DNA of 64,000 bases from Thalassolituus oleivorans MIL-1 (GCF_000355675.1 NC_020888.1:1399001-1463000); one strand, 5' to 3'. Positions 27,859 through 36,390 are shown, counted from the stretch's first letter. Notes: generated by a model from the letters alone, not told the origin. Numbers and translations are program-made.

Positions 27859-28363
27859 TGTTGTCGTATCAATCGAAGTAGATTACGAGAATTTTAAAAG
27901 CTTCGTACCAGAAGGTTCCGAAGTCATTAGGTGTAAAGGTAAGCCACTGAATATCGACACGCCTATTAATATTGTGGTCGACGAAGAAGATACTGGAATG
28001 CCACTTGCTGATATATCCATGCTCAATATTGGATCTTTCGTTATTACTCAAGATTTGTACGAGCACTTAAAAGAAGCGGCTGAAGATACTTGTCAATTTA
28101 TACCGCTTCAGTGGTCAGGTATTCGCATGTGGTTAGTGAATGTACTGTCGGTAGCTGATTGCCTTGATAAGGAAAACTCCGAATTTAATAGCTTTGGTGG
28201 CGTAAGCTCGGTTGTTTTTGATTCAAGCAAAGTACCAACGGTTGGATTCTTTAAGATAGCAGAAGATAACCATACAGGTATTTTTGTATCTCAGAATATG
28301 TTGGATGTTATTAACAAGTATAAGCCGACAGGCGTTGAGTTTGAGAAGTTTTTAGCTAAGTGA
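27845..28363 (+). CDS. Imm11-like immunity protein (DUF1629)
   Basis: The 172-residue protein resembles the Imm11/DUF1629 immunity family: an N-terminal VDYENFKSFVP strand pattern, a central DISMLNIGSFVITQDLYEHL, then LVNVLSVADCLDKENSEF and a C-terminal HTGIFVSQNMLDVINKYKPTG. It probably binds and neutralises the upstream AHH nuclease. The ATG lies in the last codons of the nuclease gene and is preceded by GGAGG at seven bases, a stronger ribosome binding site than the toxin has, which would favour excess immunity protein. Confidence 0.8.
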   Translation: MVLSDVVVSIEVDYENFKSFVPEGSEVIRCKGKPLNIDTPINIVVDEEDTGMPLADISMLNIGSFVITQDLYEHLKEAAEDTCQFIPLQWSGIRMWLVNVLSVADCLDKENSEFNSFGGVSSVVFDSSKVPTVGFFKIAEDNHTGIFVSQNMLDVINKYKPTGVEFEKFLAK

Positions 28364-28441
28364 ACTTGTTGCTATGGATGAACTAGATAATTAATAGCGA
28401 GTTCGCAATATGGATGTATCGACCTAAAGGAGTACTGAGTA

Positions 28442-28576
28442 ATGCTTCAGCTAGACCTACTAGAAATATTCAAACCGCTGCTTTGGGTCATACCAATCAT
28501 CCTATTGATTGGCGTTGCCAAATCACCTTGGTTTAAAGGCATCATTGGCGAAGCACTGGTTAAGCGTTGTGGCTAA
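28442..28576 (+). pseudogene. N-terminal fragment of a NERD-type gene (copy 2)
   Basis: Translation gives MLQLDLLEIFKPLLWVIPII, then LLIGVAKSPWF and KGIIGEALVKRCG, ending at TAA. It continues about ten codons further into the NERD-like sequence than copy 1 before being cut. AAAGGAG precedes the ATG. With copy 1 it brackets the AHH/Imm11 pair in direct orientation, as if the pair had been inserted at or recombined between NERD genes. Confidence 0.65.
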
Positions 28577-28676
28577 TACTTACGTTCCTGTCCACGACGT
28601 AACGCTTTAAATATCGACAACTCTGCCCCCATTGAACTAGGAACTGAAGAGGAGGAGGGAGTTAATAGATAAATGA

Positions 28677-28706
28677 GAAACAGCCACCTTTTGGTGGCTG
28701 TTTCTT
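28677..28706. terminator. Strong hairpin terminator
   Basis: GAAACAGCCACC and GGTGGCTGTTTC are perfectly paired around TTTT, followed by TT. It lies at the junction between plus-strand cassette genes and minus-strand remnants and is symmetrical enough to serve both. Confidence 0.85.
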
Positions 28707-28710
28707 AAGG

Positions 28711-29014
28711 TTACTCTGCAGGCATCCTTTTAGGCAAAACATCATCAGAAACTTTGTTGATAACCTTGGCGCCAGGTGACTCAATCCCTTTTTCATGTTT
28801 TGCTATCGACATTTTTATTAGTGTCGCGATAGTTTTTAGGTTTTTGTCATTATTTCTTCCAAATTGGTATTCATGCTTAAGGGTATGGAAAACGTCAAAT
28901 AGGTAAAAAGAATTTTTATTTAATTCTTTGATGTGATTTCCAATAATACTATCCCAACCAGAGGGCCGCTCACTAATTAGTAGAAGTGCTAGTTTATGCT
29001 TCTTTAATTCGGAT
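28711..29014 (-). pseudogene. 3' fragment of an unknown gene cut by the IS
   Basis: The minus-strand frame codes for about 100 residues that run in from the IS boundary (KKHKLALLLISERPSGWDSI onwards) to a TAA at 28711. Its apparent GTG start at 29040 and first eight residues come from the IS inverted repeat, so the original 5' part is missing. The family was not recognised. The remaining coding style is A/T-rich like the DKNYY gene on the other side, but the two do not look like halves of one protein. Confidence 0.6.
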
Positions 29015-29077
29015 TGAATCGCCCCTAGTTTCCTAGACACTCTTTAAAGTTACAATGTATTTAAAGAGGAGGCCGAG

Positions 29078-29371
29078 ATGGCTGGTGAACGATATAACGA
29101 AGAATTCAAGATCGCAGCAGTAAAGCAAGTGACCGAACATGGTTACTCCATTGCTGATGTTGCTCAGCGTTTAGGCATTACAACTAAGAGCTTGTACAAC
29201 TGGCGTGATCGTTACGGCGAGAATGCGCAAGCCTACCACGAGAAGCAATCCAGTCATGAAGAGCTGCGTAAGCTTAAAGCGGAGCTAAAACGTGTCACAG
29301 AGGAGCGTGACATATTAAAGGAGGCCGCCGTGTTCTTTGCTGCCGAGTCAAAGAAAAATACACGTTCATAA
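29078..29371 (+). CDS. IS3-family transposase OrfA
   Basis: The 97-residue OrfA has an N-terminal HTH (YSIADVAQRLGITTKSLYNW near residues 22-42) that recognises the IS ends, followed by a leucine-rich coiled coil (EELRKLKAELKRVTEERDIL). GAGG precedes the ATG. Its 3' end overlaps orfB in the -1 frame. An A_AAG motif at 29350-29353 is a likely site of programmed -1 frameshifting that makes the fused OrfAB transposase. Confidence 0.92.
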   Translation: MAGERYNEEFKIAAVKQVTEHGYSIADVAQRLGITTKSLYNWRDRYGENAQAYHEKQSSHEELRKLKAELKRVTEERDILKEAAVFFAAESKKNTRS

Positions 29372-30228
29372 AATCTCGAACAGATCGCTACTCCGTTCGT
29401 ACCCTGTGTCGAACACTTGAAGTTCATCCCAGTGGGTTTTATGCCTGGTTAGCGAACCCCGAAAGTACACGGCAGAAAGTTGATGAGTATCTACTCGGGT
29501 TTATTAAGCAATTCTGGCTTGAGAGTGGTTGCGTTTATGGCTATCGAAAAATCCATAAAGATCTAAAGCATGCAGGAGAACACTGTGGAAAAAATCGTGT
29601 TCATCGACTGATGCAGCAGGCACAAATACAGGCAGAGCGGGGCTACAACCGAAAAACACGCTATGACAGCGGCGAGTTATCCACCGTTGCCCCTAACCTA
29701 CTGAATCGTGAATTTGATGTATCCAAACCGAATACCGTATGGGTCACCGATATTACCTACATTCGTACCTATGAGGGCTGGCTGTTTCTAGCGGTAATCA
29801 TTGATTTATTCTCACGGCAGGTCGTTGGCTGGTCGATGAGTGAACGTATTAATACCGATTTGGTACTGAATGCAATCACGATGGCGTGCTGGCGAAGGAA
29901 GCCAAAAGGTGAGGTGATCGTGCATTCCGATCAAGGTTGCCAATACACAAGTTACGACTGGCAAAGCATGTTAAAAGCCAATAACTTAACCGTCAGTATG
30001 AGCCGTAGAGGGAACTGTCATGATAATGCCTGTGCGGAAAGCTTCTTTGCCTTGCTAAAGCGAGAACGTATTCGCCGTAAAATTTATCGCACAAGAGAAG
30101 AAGGAAAAGCGGATATATTTAATTATATTGAGCTGTTTTATAATTCCACACGTCGTCATGGTAATAATAATGACTTGTCGCCAAGGGACTATGAAAAGAA
30201 TTATTTTTTGAAGCAAATGGGTGTCTAG
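29332..30228 (+). CDS. IS3-family transposase OrfB (DDE domain, via -1 frameshift)
   Basis: OrfB is the catalytic part of the transposase. In the -1 frame relative to OrfA the sequence reads KEKYTFIKSRTDRYSVRTLC and then LEVHPSGFYAWL, the usual OrfB start, without stops to 30228. The DDE triad is visible as VTDITYI, VIVHSDQGCQYTS and GNCHDNACAESFF. The first ATG in this frame is only at 29611, so the frame before it depends on frameshifting from orfA. The given start marks where the open frame begins to overlap orfA, not an initiation codon. Confidence 0.9.
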   Translation, partial: VLCCRVKEKYTFIKSRTDRYSVRTLCRTLEVHPSGFYAWLANPESTRQKVDEYLLGFIKQFWLESGCVYGYRKIHKDLKHAGEHCGKNRVHRLMQQAQIQAERGYNRKTRYDSGELSTVAPNLLNREFDVSKPNTVWVTDITYIRTYEGWLFLAVIIDLFSRQVVGWSMSERINTDLVLNAITMACWRRKPKGEVIVHSDQGCQYTSYDWQSMLKANNLTVSMSRRGNCHDNACAESFFALLKRERIRRKIYRTREEGKADIFNYIELFYNSTRRHGNNNDLSPRDYEKNYFLKQMGV

Positions 30229-30232
30229 GAAA

Positions 30233-30733
30233 CTAGGGGCGATTCAGTATTGCATTGTTAATCTTATTCCCTAAATATAAGACGTTATTCTTGTCTTTCG
30301 AAAAATATGAGGTGCCGATAAGTTCAAAAGTATTAGGGTCTATGTCTGATATCGGTTTTCCAAAATAATATACATGGTTATTATCTTTGGCATAGTAGCT
30401 ATCTAGGGCTGAAAAAGACGATGTGTCTGCAAAGGGCAACTTCTCACTTTGAAAATAAACATTGTTCATATCAAGTGCATAATTGGCTGAAAGTACTTTT
30501 AGCGACGCTAAGTCTGCATCCTCTATTAATGTAGGGCCTAGCTCAAAAAAATTTCCGCCTCTGACGAAGTATACTTTATTGTCTTTCGAGTAATATAGAT
30601 CACTAAGACTTTTGTTGATTTTGTCATAGCCCATTCCAAAGGCTGAGTAAATAAGTGATCCTATAAAGAATATGATCACTAGTAGGCCTATTGCAACGAT
30701 ACCTGCAAAAATTAATAGAAGTATTTTAAACAT
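30233..30733 (-). CDS. DKNYY-repeat membrane-anchored protein, C-terminus cut by IS
   Basis: The protein has one N-terminal membrane helix (residues about 4-30) and repeated YYSKDNKVYF, YYAKDNNHVYYFG and YFSKDKNNVLYLG units, as in the DKNYY family. The role of such proteins is unknown. The last five residues (ILNRP) and the stop codon come from the IS inverted repeat at 30233-30246, so the original C-terminus is lost. Lower G+C than the core genome fits island origin. Confidence 0.72.
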   Translation of the reverse strand: MFKILLLIFAGIVAIGLLVIIFFIGSLIYSAFGMGYDKINKSLSDLYYSKDNKVYFVRGGNFFELGPTLIEDADLASLKVLSANYALDMNNVYFQSEKLPFADTSSFSALDSYYAKDNNHVYYFGKPISDIDPNTFELIGTSYFSKDKNNVLYLGNKINNAILNRP

Positions 30734-30902
30734 TTTTTCGATTCATCCTGATTCAAGCGCGTCAGAGCATTTATTTCTTAGTTTGCTCTCTAATTTTTTT
30801 GGTGCAAGCAGCACAGGTTCCTGATCCGGTTTTTAGCCTTCTAAGATAAATCACGTAAAACCTTAATGCTAATAACTCCCATCTTTGTATAGTCAAACTT
30901 AA

Positions 30903-30959
30903 GGGGCTATGGAAAGAGCTATTTTTTAAATTAGTGTCTAGAAAGCCAGGGTCGATTCA
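30903..30959 (+). repeat. Solo right end of a related IS3-type element
   Basis: The 26 bases at 30934-30959 match the right inverted repeat of the intact IS at 22 positions. The preceding 30 bases match the end of orfB: in frame they read GYGKSYFLN then stop, against DYEKNYFLK in the intact copy. It lies in the same orientation as the intact element's right end, about 700 bp away. It is the relic of an older, diverged IS copy whose remainder is gone. Confidence 0.75.
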
Positions 30960-31336
30960 GAAGCTAATGGCAGATAAACGCACACCATAGTGACGATAAA
31001 TATAAGTACACATGCCAGAATGTTAATGATTGTGATACGTTTAAATAACTTTTTGTCTCTACCCGAGATCATGACCTTTATGAAATAACCAATATAAGAT
31101 GCTTGGACTAAAAAATATAATACAGGTATGTAAATATAATACTCATAAAAAAGCTCCGTTGCCTTAGGACCGCTTTGCCCGAAGGCTGCTGCCATTTCAT
31201 GAAATGATGCCGGTATTAGTGGGATGCCAAAATAAAAAGTCCAAAATACTATCAGAAGCAATATTGCAAAGAATAAGTCTATAAAATTACTTTTACTCAA
31301 AAATGTTTCTTTTTTTGACTCAGTGTATCCATTCAT
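30938..31336 (-). CDS. Small multi-pass membrane protein, C-terminus replaced by IS end
   Basis: The protein of about 132 residues has three to four hydrophobic helices (FFAILLLIVFWTFYFG, YIYIPVLYFLVQASYIGYF, IINILACVLIFIVTMVCVYL). The family was not recognised. The ATG at 31336 has AAGGA nine bases upstream; a GTG at 31342 is in frame but too close. The last residues (ESTLAF) and the TAG lie in the solo IS end, so the native C-terminus was probably lost. Confidence 0.6.
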   Translation of the reverse strand: MNGYTESKKETFLSKSNFIDLFFAILLLIVFWTFYFGIPLIPASFHEMAAAFGQSGPKATELFYEYYIYIPVLYFLVQASYIGYFIKVMISGRDKKLFKRITIINILACVLIFIVTMVCVYLPLASESTLAF

Positions 31337-31360
31337 TTTCACTAATCCTTGAAGTCTTTT

Positions 31361-31390
31361 GTTGGGTTACGTACTTCGCGCTAATCCAAC
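31361..31390. repeat. GTTGGGTTA...TAATCCAAC hairpin
   Basis: Nine-base arms with one G-U pair enclose a short G/C-containing loop, followed by CTACG. Sequences of the form GTTGGGTTACGC...GCGTAACCCAACCTACG are, as I recall, a frequent dispersed intergenic element in proteobacteria. It lies between the membrane protein gene and the toxin-antitoxin operon and may mark a recombination junction or end the operon. Confidence 0.5.
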
Positions 31391-31434
31391 CTACGAATTT
31401 ATCTTCCGATTTTATGAGATATTGGGGAGCAGCA

Positions 31435-31740
31435 CTACACCAATACTTGCAAACCATTCTTTTCCACGATGTTCAGCAATTTCAAAGATGGGCCATTTGG
31501 TTTTTTTATGCCTTGTTCCCATTTTTGCACGGTTGATACGCTGGTATTCAAGTAAGCCGCAAAAACACTTTGGCTTGCGTGGTTTTGGGTACGGATGCTC
31601 CTGATTTGTGATGCAGAATATTCTTTTACCGGAGGCAGGCAGAGGGCATCAAACTCACGAAGGGTGGTGTCTTTCATTACACCGGCGTTGTGCAGGCCTA
31701 ACGCTGTTTTGTGGATGCTGTCGAGAATAGAGTCAGTCAT
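31435..31740 (-). CDS. NadS-like XRE antitoxin
   Basis: The 101-residue protein has a C-terminal HTH (QSVFAAYLNTSVSTVQKWEQG near residues 57-77) preceded by an acidic N-terminus, the layout of NadS/HigA antitoxins that pair with HigB2-type toxins. Its ATG overlaps the end of the upstream toxin gene by eight bases and has GAGGT eight bases upstream. It should neutralise the toxin and repress the operon. Confidence 0.88.
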   Translation of the reverse strand: MTDSILDSIHKTALGLHNAGVMKDTTLREFDALCLPPVKEYSASQIRSIRTQNHASQSVFAAYLNTSVSTVQKWEQGIKKPNGPSLKLLNIVEKNGLQVLV

Positions 31741-32107
31741 TTTGCAATACCTCTACGATTTCGCCATAGGTTATGGCGTTGACTAATTCTTTGTTGCTGT
31801 AGATAAGCAGTTCTTTTGCTAATGCTTTCAGGGCTTTAAGCTCTATCTGGGTAACATTCGATCTCGCATTCTTGGCAAATCCATATACAAAGAAAGCTTT
31901 ATTGCCTGCTTTGTACGCCAGTAGGGTTCTGCTTCCACCGCTTTTACCACGATTGTTGGTTGCCACGCGCTTTTTGTATACGTTTCCGCCAAGGTCGGCA
32001 TCTACCAGTCCGGATTCTATTTCCGAGACTGCTAGAAGTAGTGTCTCGTCGCTCAGACCTTCTTTATTAGCCCATTTACTAAAATGACTAGTTTTGAATA
32101 TACGCAT
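31733..32107 (-). CDS. HigB2/RelE-type toxin
   Basis: The 124-residue protein belongs to the HigB2-like RelE superfamily of mRNA interferases: MRIFKTSHFSKWA at the start, LGGNVYKKRVATNNRGKSGG in the middle, then SRTLLAYKAG, AFFVYGFAKN and a C-terminal helical tail. The ATG at 32107 is chosen because AAGGA lies six bases upstream; the ATG at 32113 overlaps that site. Toxin precedes antitoxin. It is the second toxin-antitoxin operon of the island and lies at its right border with valS. Confidence 0.9.
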   Translation of the reverse strand: MRIFKTSHFSKWANKEGLSDETLLLAVSEIESGLVDADLGGNVYKKRVATNNRGKSGGSRTLLAYKAGNKAFFVYGFAKNARSNVTQIELKALKALAKELLIYSNKELVNAITYGEIVEVLQND

Positions 32108-32210
32108 AAGCATTCCTTTGCTTGTTACAATAGATCATAGGACTAAGTGTTATGGTTTGCAAGGCTGAACAAATTACTAATTAGGGGCTCTCCGTTATCG
32201 GTTCGTAAAA

Positions 32211-32239
32211 CAAAAAAACCGCCCAATAGGGCGGTTTTT
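32211..32239 (-). terminator. Terminator downstream of valS
   Basis: ACCGCCC and GGGCGGT are perfectly paired around AATA with A residues on the left and T residues on the right, so it works on both strands. On the minus strand it lies about 45 bp after the valS stop and ends the dapE-to-valS direction. Confidence 0.92.
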
Positions 32240-32281
32240 ATTTCGAGCTAGGAAGAGAGCGCTTCTTTTACTGGGCCGCTC

Positions 32282-35224
32282 TCAAAGCGCCGCTATCGCG
32301 ACAATCTGCTCGCGCAGCTTGCCTTGGTCGCGTTCATAACCCGCCAGTTTCTCGCGTTCTTTGGCGATGACGTCTTCTGGGGCTTTATCAACAAAACCTG
32401 CGCTGTTTAGCTTGCCAGCGATTCGGCCGATTTCTTTGTCGAGTTTTTCAATCTCTTTGGTCAATCGGGCGATTTCTTTGTCTTTATCAATTAGGCCAGC
32501 CATAGGTACGAGCACTTCCATTTGGCCAACCAGTTGTGTGGTTGCCATTGGAATGTCGTCGCCTTCGTTCAGCCAGGTAATCTTGCTGAGCTTGGCCAGC
32601 TTCATTAAGAAGCCTTGGTTGTCGTCAGCGCGACGGAAGTCTTCGTCGTCGCCGTCTTTTAACAAGATTTCCAGTTCTTTGCTTGGGCCTATGTTCATTT
32701 CGGCGCGGATGTTACGCACGGCGGTGATCACGCCTTTTAGCCATTCGACGTCGGCTTCGGCTTCGAGATCGATAAAGGCATCTTGTGGCTCAGGGTAAGC
32801 GGCCAGCATGATGGTGTCGCCTTGTTTACCCGCCAAGTCTTTCACTTGCTGCCAGATCGATTCGGTAATAAACGGAATAATCGGGTGCGCTAAGCGTAAG
32901 GTAGCCTCTAACACGCGTACGAGTGTGCCTAAGGTGCCGCGTTTGGCTTCTGCGCTAGCGTTGGCATCCCAGAGTACAGGCTTAGATAATTCTAAGTACC
33001 AATCGCAGTATTCATTCCAGATGAATTCATACAGGGTTTGCGCAGCCATATCGAAGCGATATTGGTCCATGTGGCGGCGTACTTCTTTTTCTGCGGTTTG
33101 CAGGCGAGAAATAATCCAGCGATCGGCCAGTGATAAAGCCCCCGGTTCGCCATTTGCACCACAGGCTGCTTTCATAGCATCAGTAATGGCGATGTTAGTA
33201 CCGTTCGCTGCGGCTGCTTCTACGGCTTCTTCACCGGCGATAGACAACATCACGTAGCGTGAGGCGTTCCATAATTTATTACAGAAGTTACGGTAGCCTT
33301 CTAGGCGCTTCATGTCCCAGTTGATGTCGCGACCAGTTGAGGCCATGGCGGCAAGAGTAAAGCGCAGGGCGTCAGTGCCGTGTGGGGCGATGCCTTCTGG
33401 GAATTCTTTTTTCGTGCGCTTACCGATTTTTTCTGCCAGCTGTGGCTGCATCATGTTGCCGGTGCGCTTGTCCATTAAATCATCGAGACTGATGCCGTCG
33501 ATCATGTCGAGTGGGTCGAGCACGTTGCCCTTAGACTTCGACATTTTTTGGCCCACTTCGTCACGGATTAAACCGGTCACGTAGACGGTTTTAAACGGTA
33601 CTTGTGGCTTATCGTTTTCGTCTTTGCAGAAGTGCATGGTCATCATGATCATGCGTGCAACCCAGAAGAAGATGATGTCGAAACCCGTTACCAATACGTC
33701 GGTTGGGTGGAAGTCAGCCAGTCGTTTGGCAACTTCTGGGTCGTCGATGTTAGGCCAGCCTAAGGTGCCGAAGGTCCATAGGGCAGAGGAGAACCAAGTA
33801 TCCAATACGTCGTTATCTTGGCGCAGTTCTACGTCGGCACCTAGGTTGTTTTGTGCACGTACTTCGGCTTCGTCGTGAGCAACGTAGACATTGCCTTCGT
33901 TGTCATACCACGCTGGAATGCGGTGACCCCACCAAAGCTGACGCGAGATACACCAATCTTGAATGTCGCGCATCCACGAGAAGTACATGTTCTCGTAGGA
34001 TTTAGGCACAAACTGAATGTTGCCATTTTCAACGGCTTCGATTGCGGGCTTAGCCATGGTTTTGGCATCGACATACCATTGGTCGGTGAGCATTGGCTCG
34101 ATCACAACGCCGCCACGATCGCCGTAGGGAACGGTTAAATCGTGATCTTTAATGGCGTCGAGCAGGCCTAGGTCATCCATGTCAGCAACAATGGCTTTGC
34201 GCGCGGCAAAGCGTTCCATGCCACGATATTTTTCTGGAATGGTGGTGTCGATGGTGTCGTTAACGCTGCCGTCGGTGTTAAAGGCTTGGGCCTGATCACG
34301 GATGTCGGCGTTAAAGGTAAGGATGTTGATCATTGGTAGGCCGCAACGCTTACCAACTTCATAGTCGTTAAAGTCGTGCGCTGGGGTGATTTTTACCGCG
34401 CCGGTGCCTTTGTCCATGTCGGCGTGTTCGTCGCCCACAATCGGAATTAAACGGCCAGTGAGTGGCAGTACGATATGTTTACCGATGAGATCTTTGTAGC
34501 GCGGATCTTCTGGGTTTACCGCAACGCCGGTATCGCCCAGCATGGTTTCAGGGCGAGTAGTGGCAACGACGATGTAGTCTTTTCCTTCGCTGGTTTTTAA
34601 ACCATCGGCTAACGGGTAGCGCAGGTGCCACATCGAACCTTTCGATTCTTTGTTCTCAACTTCTAAGTCAGAAATGGCGGTGTGCAGTTTCGGGTCCCAG
34701 TTTACTAGGCGTTTGCCACGGTAAATTAGGCCGTCTTTATGCAGACGAATAAACACTTCTTGTACGGCTTTATAAAAACCATCGTCCATAGTGAAGCGCT
34801 CGGTTTCCCAGTCTACTGAGTTACCTAAACGGCGCATTTGGCTAGTGATGGTGCCGCCAGATTGTTCTTTCCATTCCCAGACTTTATCCAAGAATTTTTC
34901 GCGACCAAGGGCGTGACGATCCGGTTGGTTTTCTACCGCCAGTTTACGTTCTACTACCATTTGCGTAGCGATGCCGGCGTGGTCGGTACCGACTTGCCAT
35001 AAGGTTTTTTGACCTTGCATACGCTTGTAGCGCGCCAGTGCATCTTGCAACGTGTGCTGAAACGCATGACCCATGTGCAGCGAGCCGGTGACGTTTGGTG
35101 GTGGGATCATGATGGAATAACCTTCGCCGGTTAAGCCGTCTTGATAAGGCTTAAAGTAGCCTTTTTCTTCCCACTCTTTGTACCAAGTTTGTTCGATTGC
35201 GCCGGGCTTATAGGTCTTATCCAT
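32282..35224 (-). CDS. valS: Valyl-tRNA synthetase
   Basis: ValS charges tRNA-Val and edits mischarged threonine. The 980-residue protein (E. coli 951) has the class I signature HMGH at residues 50-53, the editing domain with [15 protein letters not shown] near residue 225, KMSKS near residue 560, the anticodon-binding helical domain, and the C-terminal coiled-coil arm (residues about 915-980) with [20 protein letters not shown]. That arm resembles the small protein encoded at 11188-11400. It follows the 35369 gene at 144 bp, so it may have its own promoter. Confidence 0.98.
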   Translation of the reverse strand: MDKTYKPGAIEQTWYKEWEEKGYFKPYQDGLTGEGYSIMIPPPNVTGSLHMGHAFQHTLQDALARYKRMQGQKTLWQVGTDHAGIATQMVVERKLAVENQPDRHALGREKFLDKVWEWKEQSGGTITSQMRRLGNSVDWETERFTMDDGFYKAVQEVFIRLHKDGLIYRGKRLVNWDPKLHTAISDLEVENKESKGSMWHLRYPLADGLKTSEGKDYIVVATTRPETMLGDTGVAVNPEDPRYKDLIGKHIVLPLTGRLIPIVGDEHADMDKGTGAVKITPAHDFNDYEVGKRCGLPMINILTFNADIRDQAQAFNTDGSVNDTIDTTIPEKYRGMERFAARKAIVADMDDLGLLDAIKDHDLTVPYGDRGGVVIEPMLTDQWYVDAKTMAKPAIEAVENGNIQFVPKSYENMYFSWMRDIQDWCISRQLWWGHRIPAWYDNEGNVYVAHDEAEVRAQNNLGADVELRQDNDVLDTWFSSALWTFGTLGWPNIDDPEVAKRLADFHPTDVLVTGFDIIFFWVARMIMMTMHFCKDENDKPQVPFKTVYVTGLIRDEVGQKMSKSKGNVLDPLDMIDGISLDDLMDKRTGNMMQPQLAEKIGKRTKKEFPEGIAPHGTDALRFTLAAMASTGRDINWDMKRLEGYRNFCNKLWNASRYVMLSIAGEEAVEAAAANGTNIAITDAMKAACGANGEPGALSLADRWIISRLQTAEKEVRRHMDQYRFDMAAQTLYEFIWNEYCDWYLELSKPVLWDANASAEAKRGTLGTLVRVLEATLRLAHPIIPFITESIWQQVKDLAGKQGDTIMLAAYPEPQDAFIDLEAEADVEWLKGVITAVRNIRAEMNIGPSKELEILLKDGDDEDFRRADDNQGFLMKLAKLSKITWLNEGDDIPMATTQLVGQMEVLVPMAGLIDKDKEIARLTKEIEKLDKEIGRIAGKLNSAGFVDKAPEDVIAKEREKLAGYERDQGKLREQIVAIAAL

Positions 35225-35368
35225 AGTCGTTGCTGCTACTCAAGTCGATACGGGCTGGCAGCATGGGCCAGCCCAGAAATATGAAGTATTAAAAATGGCG
35301 GAGATTATAGCGGAATTCGAGCGCGGAGGGCAGAGCCTAGGGTAAGGCTCTGGTGGTGCAATTTGGGT

Positions 35369-35929
35369 TTATTGGCCAGATTCGATTAGCTGGCGAATGC
35401 GATTGCGCAATCGGCCTTTCAATAGCGGCATTATATCGTCAACCAGTTCGTCGATTAGACGCTCGCGCTGCAGGAGCGAGAGCAATGCTGAACTGGTTTC
35501 ATTCATGCTGTGTTCAACGCTGGCGGCTTTTTCAGCGCGCTCTTTTGCTGTCGAGGTCTGACCTTGGCTACTAGGATTGGGAGTAAAGCGGCTAGTGCTT
35601 GCTTGTTTCGGCGCTGGCGCAGCCGACATTTTGGTGACGTCTTCAATCGTTGCTTTGCGCTCGTGGGCAAGGCGGTCGATGGTGGCTTGCGGCAAAAAGG
35701 GGTTGCTAGACACGAGCGGCGAGGAGAATTTTGCGTTCGCAAGTTGAGCAGACTCTGCAGAGCTCGCTTGTTCGATGGCTGCTTGGATATCGTCGCCGTC
35801 AAATAAATCGTCCAGTACTGGAATATCCATATGATCGTCTTCTAGTGTTCCGGCATCGGCGCCGTCTAGAACCCGTTGTAGATTTTCCAGTTCACTGAGT
35901 AAATTTCGCGATTCATCCTTGTTGTTCAT
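35369..35929 (-). CDS. Uncharacterised low-complexity protein between holC and valS
   Basis: The 186-residue protein has an acidic N-terminal helix (residues 1-60), a Ser/Pro/Gln-rich linker (residues about 68-130) and a C-terminal helical block (SALLSLLQRERLIDELVDDI then MPLLKGRLRNRIRQLI). No enzyme motif is visible. Its stop-to-start spacing with holC is one base overlap, so it is in the same operon and may interact with replication or translation partners, but this is only context. The family was not recognised. Confidence 0.75.
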   Translation of the reverse strand: MNNKDESRNLLSELENLQRVLDGADAGTLEDDHMDIPVLDDLFDGDDIQAAIEQASSAESAQLANAKFSSPLVSSNPFLPQATIDRLAHERKATIEDVTKMSAAPAPKQASTSRFTPNPSSQGQTSTAKERAEKAASVEHSMNETSSALLSLLQRERLIDELVDDIMPLLKGRLRNRIRQLIESGQ

Positions 35930-36390
35930 CAGCGCGCTCTCTTGTCTAAGTGTTGTAGTGGCATATCGCGGTGTTGCAGAGGATAGCCACGATCTTTCAA
36001 AAAGCGAAAGTGATTACGAGTGTATTCCAACACTTGGTCATGTTGAACAACCACTTCGCATAATCGTTGAAAGCGACTGAAAAAATTCGGTAAAACTTGG
36101 CTTAAGTTGATTAGCACATCATGTTGATGCCCTGGATCATCGAGCCAGCCAATGCTTACTTGGCAATCTATCGGTGCATCTTGAGCATCTAGCAGTGCAT
36201 GAGGCACAAAAGAGTCTGCTCGGTAGGTCCAAAGTAGGTCATCAAAAGCGGCTGCCTGCTGACGATCATCTAGCTGTACTAGTACTTGTCTGCCTTCTTT
36301 GGTCACCAATTGGTCCACCAAGCGGCAGGCGAATAACCACTGATCTTCAATGGTTTGTTCTTTCAGCAAATAGAAGTCCGACTGAGTCAT
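35929..36390 (-). CDS. holC: DNA polymerase III subunit chi (HolC)
   Basis: HolC links the clamp loader, through psi, to single-stranded DNA-binding protein. The 153-residue product has the family pattern FYLL at the start, ACRLVDQLVTKEGRQVLVQL near residue 22, a DDLLWTYRADSFVPHAL segment near residue 50 and SRFQRLCEVV near residue 108. The ATG overlaps the rlmA stop by four bases (ATGA). In many relatives holC follows pepA; here dapE and rlmA take that place. Confidence 0.93.
   Translation of the reverse strand: MTQSDFYLLKEQTIEDQWLFACRLVDQLVTKEGRQVLVQLDDRQQAAAFDDLLWTYRADSFVPHALLDAQDAPIDCQVSIGWLDDPGHQHDVLINLSQVLPNFFSRFQRLCEVVVQHDQVLEYTRNHFRFLKDRGYPLQHRDMPLQHLDKRAR

Larger units (their letters stand above)
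29015..30246 (+). mobile_element. IS3-family insertion sequence, complete
   Basis: The element is 1,232 bp and bounded by perfect 26-bp inverted repeats at 29015-29040 and 30221-30246, starting TGAATCGCCCC. It contains orfA and orfB in the -1 relationship typical of IS3. The transposase frames look intact, so it may be active. The bases just outside the two ends (GAT on the left, GTA on the right) do not match, so no target duplication is visible. That points to recombination or deletion after insertion. Confidence 0.93.

Noticed and set aside
28577-28676. Possible integron attC site after the second NERD fragment, given the cassette-like layout
   Set aside because: No paired R'/R'' core sites or long imperfect palindrome could be found, and no integrase gene is present.
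28711-30733. The 28711 remnant and the DKNYY protein as two halves of one gene split by the IS
   Set aside because: No target duplication joins the flanks, and the remnant lacks DKNYY-type repeats, so the halves probably come from different genes.
32361-34138. Plus-strand frames opposite valS
   Set aside because: They lie wholly inside a well-supported valS and show no family pattern or start signals.
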